DNA of 10,959 bases, from the NCBI RefSeq assembly GCF_000003605.2, contig NW_003110986.1:1-10959 (forward strand), in the 5' to 3' direction. Each line of letters starts with the position of its first letter. The stretch's first letter is position 1. Source of the DNA: Saccoglossus kowalevskii. Its lineage: Eukaryota > Hemichordata > Enteropneusta > Harrimaniidae. A program made the translations under genes and the position numbers. This document shows positions 8,038-10,959 of the stretch, in pieces. The notes below the pieces were generated by a model. That model had not been told where the DNA came from. It saw only the letters and a program-made list of their open reading frames with translations, and did no database searches.

Positions 8038-8479
8038 GTAAGTAAAGTATAATACAACAAACGGATACGTTTTCATGCCGTATTTTAAAAAATTGTCTTG
8101 GCTTAATTTAAGTATGTGTAGCAATGTAACAATTTGCAGTGGATTCGACATATTCTTTAACAAAATCATTGAGGTTACTTGAGTAAAATTTAGATAAAAT
8201 CACATTATTTCATGTTCTCCATTTGATATCAACACATTATATGTACAAAGAGTCAGTTTTTTAGGTGTCACATTGTTCACACTAAAATTCAGAATTATAA
8301 ATTGATGTTGAGTTAAAAGGTACCATGATGTTGAAATTCTATAGAAGTTGTATAGAACCGCCATGAGCTATAAGAACCTAGACCCAGAGACAAATTATAA
8401 TGCTTGAGTAATGTACTTTAACAAAGATGCGTCGTCCGTCATTCTATAATAATACAGTATAAAACTGCTATCCCCGCAG
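8038..8479 (+). other. Intron between Ig1 and Ig2 exons
   Basis: It is bounded by GTAAGT at 8038 and the pyrimidine-rich acceptor ctatccccgcag ending at 8479. It is 442 bases long and joins phase 1 to phase 1. No other feature was recognised. Confidence 0.8.
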
Positions 8480-8803
8480 ATAGAATAGATTCAATAAACA
8501 TAGTTGGCTATAGTGATGATGCAGTTGTAACAGTTGATGAAAATGAAGCAAGAGAGTTTACCTGTGAATCCACCGATGGTAACCCAGCAGCTGAGTTAAC
8601 GTGGACAATAGGTGGTAAAGATATCACAGAATACAGTACATATACAACACAAGTCAGCGATAATAATGACAAACTACATAACAGTAGGAGTGTGTTGAAT
8701 TATACATTCAATGCATCAGATAATGGAGAGGCTTTGAAATGCCAAGGATTTCAACATGAAGACTTAACAGTTAGAAGTGCTCGTGTTTACATGAATGTAA
8801 AAC
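8480..8803 (+). CDS. Ig domain 2 exon (C2 / CD80-like type)
   Basis: The exon is 324 bases (108 codons), entered in phase 1 after ctatccccgcag and left in phase 1 at aaac|gtaagt. It is open throughout. The domain shows DENEAREFTCES (B-strand Cys), ELTWTIGGKDI (C-strand Trp), LNYTFNASDNGEALKCQG (E and F strands, second Cys, sequons NYT and NAS) and SARVYMNVK (G strand). The EFTCES, L-x-W, LNYTF and ALKCQ pattern is characteristic of the CD80-like C2 set found in nectin- and nephrin-like adhesion proteins. That is family-level resemblance only. No decayed duplicate of this exon was found in the window; the chimeric copy at 4506 has lost it. Ligand and exact function cannot be inferred. Confidence 0.88.
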
Positions 8804-9580
8804 GTAAGTAACATATGATGTCAGTATTTATTTAGATTTTGAATGTTGTGTTTTTCTGTACATGTTTAGCTGATCTGTAGCTCAACTTTTGATGTGGGAC
8901 AAAATCCAAAATGGTGTTCACTGCCCTTGAAAATAGTGTGCTTATGCTGAAGCTAAGTAAGACTGGCTGTTTGAGTTCCGCACATGCCAGAATACCTTTT
9001 CTGTAGAGAACTGACCACCTTCCCGAGGCATTTTTTGGATAAACATTAAAACCAATTTAGCATAACAATGAATAAAATAAATTTCATTAACATAATATAG
9101 TGTTATGTAAATTTGTTGACACTGTATGCAGTTTGCCTCGCCTCTCTCCACATTCCTGTCCCGTTCAAACCAGTTGCTGATTGAATCTTTCACACTTTGC
9201 TAATTAGTGATGATATACTCTCCATAACAAATATATTCAATGGTAGGGAAATCAACCAAACAATAATGACTTCTCATGCAATGCCTCTCGTTCAGGGGTC
9301 AATGTTTTTTTTATCTGTATAACTGAGAAATATTTATATGAGGTAATGTAGTAGGAATATATGATCCAATTTTGTACTTGCTTGTGTTTCTATTAGAATT
9401 CTATTCTATTCTGTCACTATATTAGTAGTATGTGTCTTTATAAATGATAGATGTCTATTGATGATCCAAATAAGTCATATTTTTATGATCTAGCATATAA
9501 TACATGTAATTTCGATTAAGGTGTACTTCTAATAGAGAAAATACGGTATTTTTTTTGACATGGTTTTTGTTCCTTTTCAG
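8804..9580 (+). other. Intron between Ig2 and Ig3 exons
   Basis: It is 777 bases, from GTAAGT at 8804 to the strong acceptor tgttccttttcag ending at 9580. A reverse-strand open frame of 83 codons (8942-9193) lies inside a somewhat less AT-rich patch. It has no splice context, family resemblance or start context that would support a gene. Confidence 0.75.
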
Positions 9581-9940
9581 ACATACCGATAATCTCCGGA
9601 ATTGGAGTTACTTCATGGAGTGATGGTGGTGTGATAAATGTGGAATGTGTAGATACAGCCAATCCAGACTCATATCAATATGAATGGGAAGCTGAGGGTG
9701 GACAGTTTGGTACTACATCTGAGAACACATGGGAACTTACAGATACTGGAGATGATGGCCAAGAAGAGATAACATGTACAGCTACAAACATATGGGATCT
9801 AGTGAACCACATAGCCATACAGTCACAATACCTTGTAAGTATACAATGTGTTCACATTATAGTAACATCAGAGGCAATATGTACAGCTACGAACACTATG
9901 GGATCTAGTACACCATATACACAAATAGTCTACAAACCAT
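9581..9940 (+). CDS. Ig domain 3 exon with duplicated 3' end
   Basis: Entered in phase 1 after ttccttttcag, the exon reads 360 bases (120 codons) to a perfect donor, ccat|gtaagt, in phase 1. The Ig core shows VINVECVDT (B-strand Cys), YQYEWEAEGG (C-strand Trp), NTWELTDTG and EEITCTATN (F-strand Cys). The last part is unusual: a segment of about 105 bases is present twice (from 9765 and from 9870). The first copy has lost one base relative to the second (aacatatggg against aacactatggg) and reads out of register as IWDLVNH. The second reads the expected CTATNTMGSSTPYTQIVYKP. What was intron after the first copy, starting gtaagtatac at 9835, is read through as protein. Using the 9835 donor would leave in phase 0 and break the join to Ig4, so only the outer donor keeps the gene in frame. 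The product would be an Ig domain with an F-G region extended by about 35 residues. Confidence 0.78.
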
Positions 9941-9974
9941 GTAAGTATATAAATATTTACTATGTATGTATACA
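9765..9974 (+). repeat. Two tandem units of about 105 bp covering the Ig3 exon end and its donor
   Basis: Unit A (9765-9869) and unit B (from 9870) share agag...atgtacagctac, gaacactatgggatctagt (one base shorter in A) and gtaagtata. The offset is 105 bases before the one-base difference and 106 after it. Each unit therefore contains the F-G strand codons, the splice donor and the first bases of the intron. Similarity is clear in the exon part and faint in the intron part. Confidence 0.8.
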
Positions 9975-10405
9975 TGGTATACAATGACCGTAGTTGTAAG
10001 TATGGCGTGAACATGTTATTATAGTATACTTGCAGAGATATTTGGTTACAATGTCTTTCTGTAAATTGTACCTTCCAGCAATGAAGTAGTTCTGTGACGT
10101 AAATGTGTCAAAGGAATGCCGTGCACGAACTTGTCAGGTGTTGTTGTCCATAATTATCGTTCATAAAATAATACGTGATGTACTGTATTCTAGTTGACAA
10201 ATAACCTAAACAATTATTGCTTTCAACTACTTTACATTTACCCATGTACGTTATATCTGCTCATTTTCGTCGAAGGAAAGTTTTGATTTGTGGCTGATCA
10301 GTTTTACTTTTTTAAGCATATATTTAATTCTAATTAATGTTAATTAATTGTGCTGCTTTCCCGAACAATCGCTTTACACAAACAACTTATTATGTTTGTT
10401 TGTAG
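9941..10405 (+). other. Intron between Ig3 and Ig4 exons
   Basis: It is 465 bases, from GTAAGT at 9941 to gtttgtttgtag ending at 10405, joining phase 1 to phase 1. Its last 54 bases align with the intron end before the broken exon at 159. No other feature was recognised. Confidence 0.8.
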
Positions 10406-10711
10406 ACGAACCCACAGTTAACGCTATCACAGAGAGTCCCCTTAAAATCGAAACAGGGTCTGACGCCTTGTTAGAGTGTGGCACAGATGCTGTACCACCA
10501 TTTCCCGAGAACGAGAGTTGGGAATGGTTTCTACAGGATGGGCCAAATTACATACAAATAGATTCTTCTGATGAAGGCTATGATATTGATCCAGTAGAAG
10601 GTGATGAACAGACAACAACGTTAACTGTATTTGATGCACAATGTGTTCAAACTTATCGCTGTCAACTTGGAGAATCATACGCGGATATTGAAGTCCAGGC
10701 AACGGGATCAG
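10406..10711 (+). CDS. Ig domain 4 exon, membrane-proximal
   Basis: The exon is 306 bases (102 codons), entered in phase 1 after tatgtttgtttgtag and left in phase 1 at atcag|gtcagc. The domain begins DEPTVNAITESPLKIETG and shows DALLECG (B-strand Cys), NESWEWFLQDG (C-strand Trp with an NES sequon), TTTLTVFDAQC (E strand) and QTYRCQLGESYADIEVQATG (F-strand Cys and G strand). An additional Cys sits in the E-F turn, where D-x-G is usual. This is the intact version of the broken exon at 159 and of the fossil at 2551. By analogy with the left copy it is the last Ig domain before the transmembrane exon. Reading past the donor hits a stop after about 11 codons, consistent with a spliced exon. The donor (gtcagc) is weaker than the GTAAGT donors of the other Ig exons. 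Confidence 0.86.
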
Positions 10712-10959
10712 GTCAGCAGTTAATTATACCTCTCTGTATATTAATGATATATTAAGAGATTATCTGATTTTTCATTTATCAATAGCAACATGTAATATTC
10801 GAACATGTGTATATATTGAATATTCATTGTTGTTGACTTTATTCGCAAAAATGCAAATTCGCCGTTATTATCCAATTTATCATACATATGGCAGTATATA
10901 TAAGCCTATGACACATGTAATCTAGATGACGATAACAATTGTTATTATTGTAAAAACCT
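10712..10959 (+). other. Intron after Ig4, truncated by the window edge
   Basis: It begins with the gtcagc donor and includes the 103-base block (10790-10892) that is 99/103 identical to 466-568. No acceptor is reached before the window ends. Confidence 0.75.

Larger units (their letters stand above)
10352..10959 (+). repeat. Right copy of the duplicated gene segment
   Basis: This is the counterpart of 105-611. It contains the intact Ig4 exon and about 250 bases of the following intron, and the homology runs to the last base of the window (tgtaaaaacct, matching 601-611). In the left copy the transmembrane exon begins 45 bases after this point, so the matching exon should lie just outside the window. 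Confidence 0.9.

Noticed and set aside
8942-9193. 83-codon reverse-strand frame inside the Ig2-Ig3 intron
   Set aside because: No promoter, splice or domain evidence. A decayed transposon fragment was considered, but no terminal repeats or protein motifs were found.

Overview
This is AT-rich metazoan genomic DNA with large introns, GT-AG splice sites (several perfect GTAAGT donors), a tandem minisatellite and long gene-poor stretches. Nothing looks prokaryotic or viral. The recognisable coding sequence is all immunoglobulin-superfamily (IgSF) exons, each about 100-120 codons, with phase-1 joints wherever both ends can be read. A tandem, decaying family of small IgSF receptor genes is typical of invertebrate deuterostomes (cephalochordate, hemichordate, echinoderm), but the species cannot be fixed from the sequence.

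Layout. (1) Positions 105-819 are the 3' end of an upstream gene copy: an Ig exon broken by a 68-base deletion (159-393), an intact transmembrane/terminal exon (656-819) and a polyadenylation signal (871). (2) Positions 820-4505 are mostly empty. They hold two small fossils of the same pair of exons, an Ig end at 2551-2580 and a TM exon at about 2644-2715. (3) Positions 4506-5120 hold a second decayed copy, in which the middle of Ig domain 1 is fused directly to the middle of Ig domain 3. A different hydrophobic terminal exon (5049-5120) follows. (4) A 22-bp minisatellite occupies about 6040-6775. (5) From about 7339 to the right edge lies the best-preserved gene: a secretory leader plus Ig1 (about 7677-8037), Ig2 (8480-8803), Ig3 (9581-9940) and Ig4 (10406-10711). 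Its TM exon should lie just beyond the window.

The last 608 bases (10352-10959) are a diverged copy of 105-611, so the gene has been duplicated at a spacing of about 10.2-10.3 kb. Together the copies look like birth-and-death evolution of a single-pass Ig receptor or adhesion protein with about four Ig domains, a TM helix and a very short tail without visible signalling motifs.

Even the best copy has oddities. A strong Kozak ATG is one base out of frame with the leader. The 3' end of the Ig3 exon is duplicated with a frame-restoring outcome. A cysteine-rich open stretch (7428-7684), loosely like a cytokine-receptor module, sits immediately upstream.
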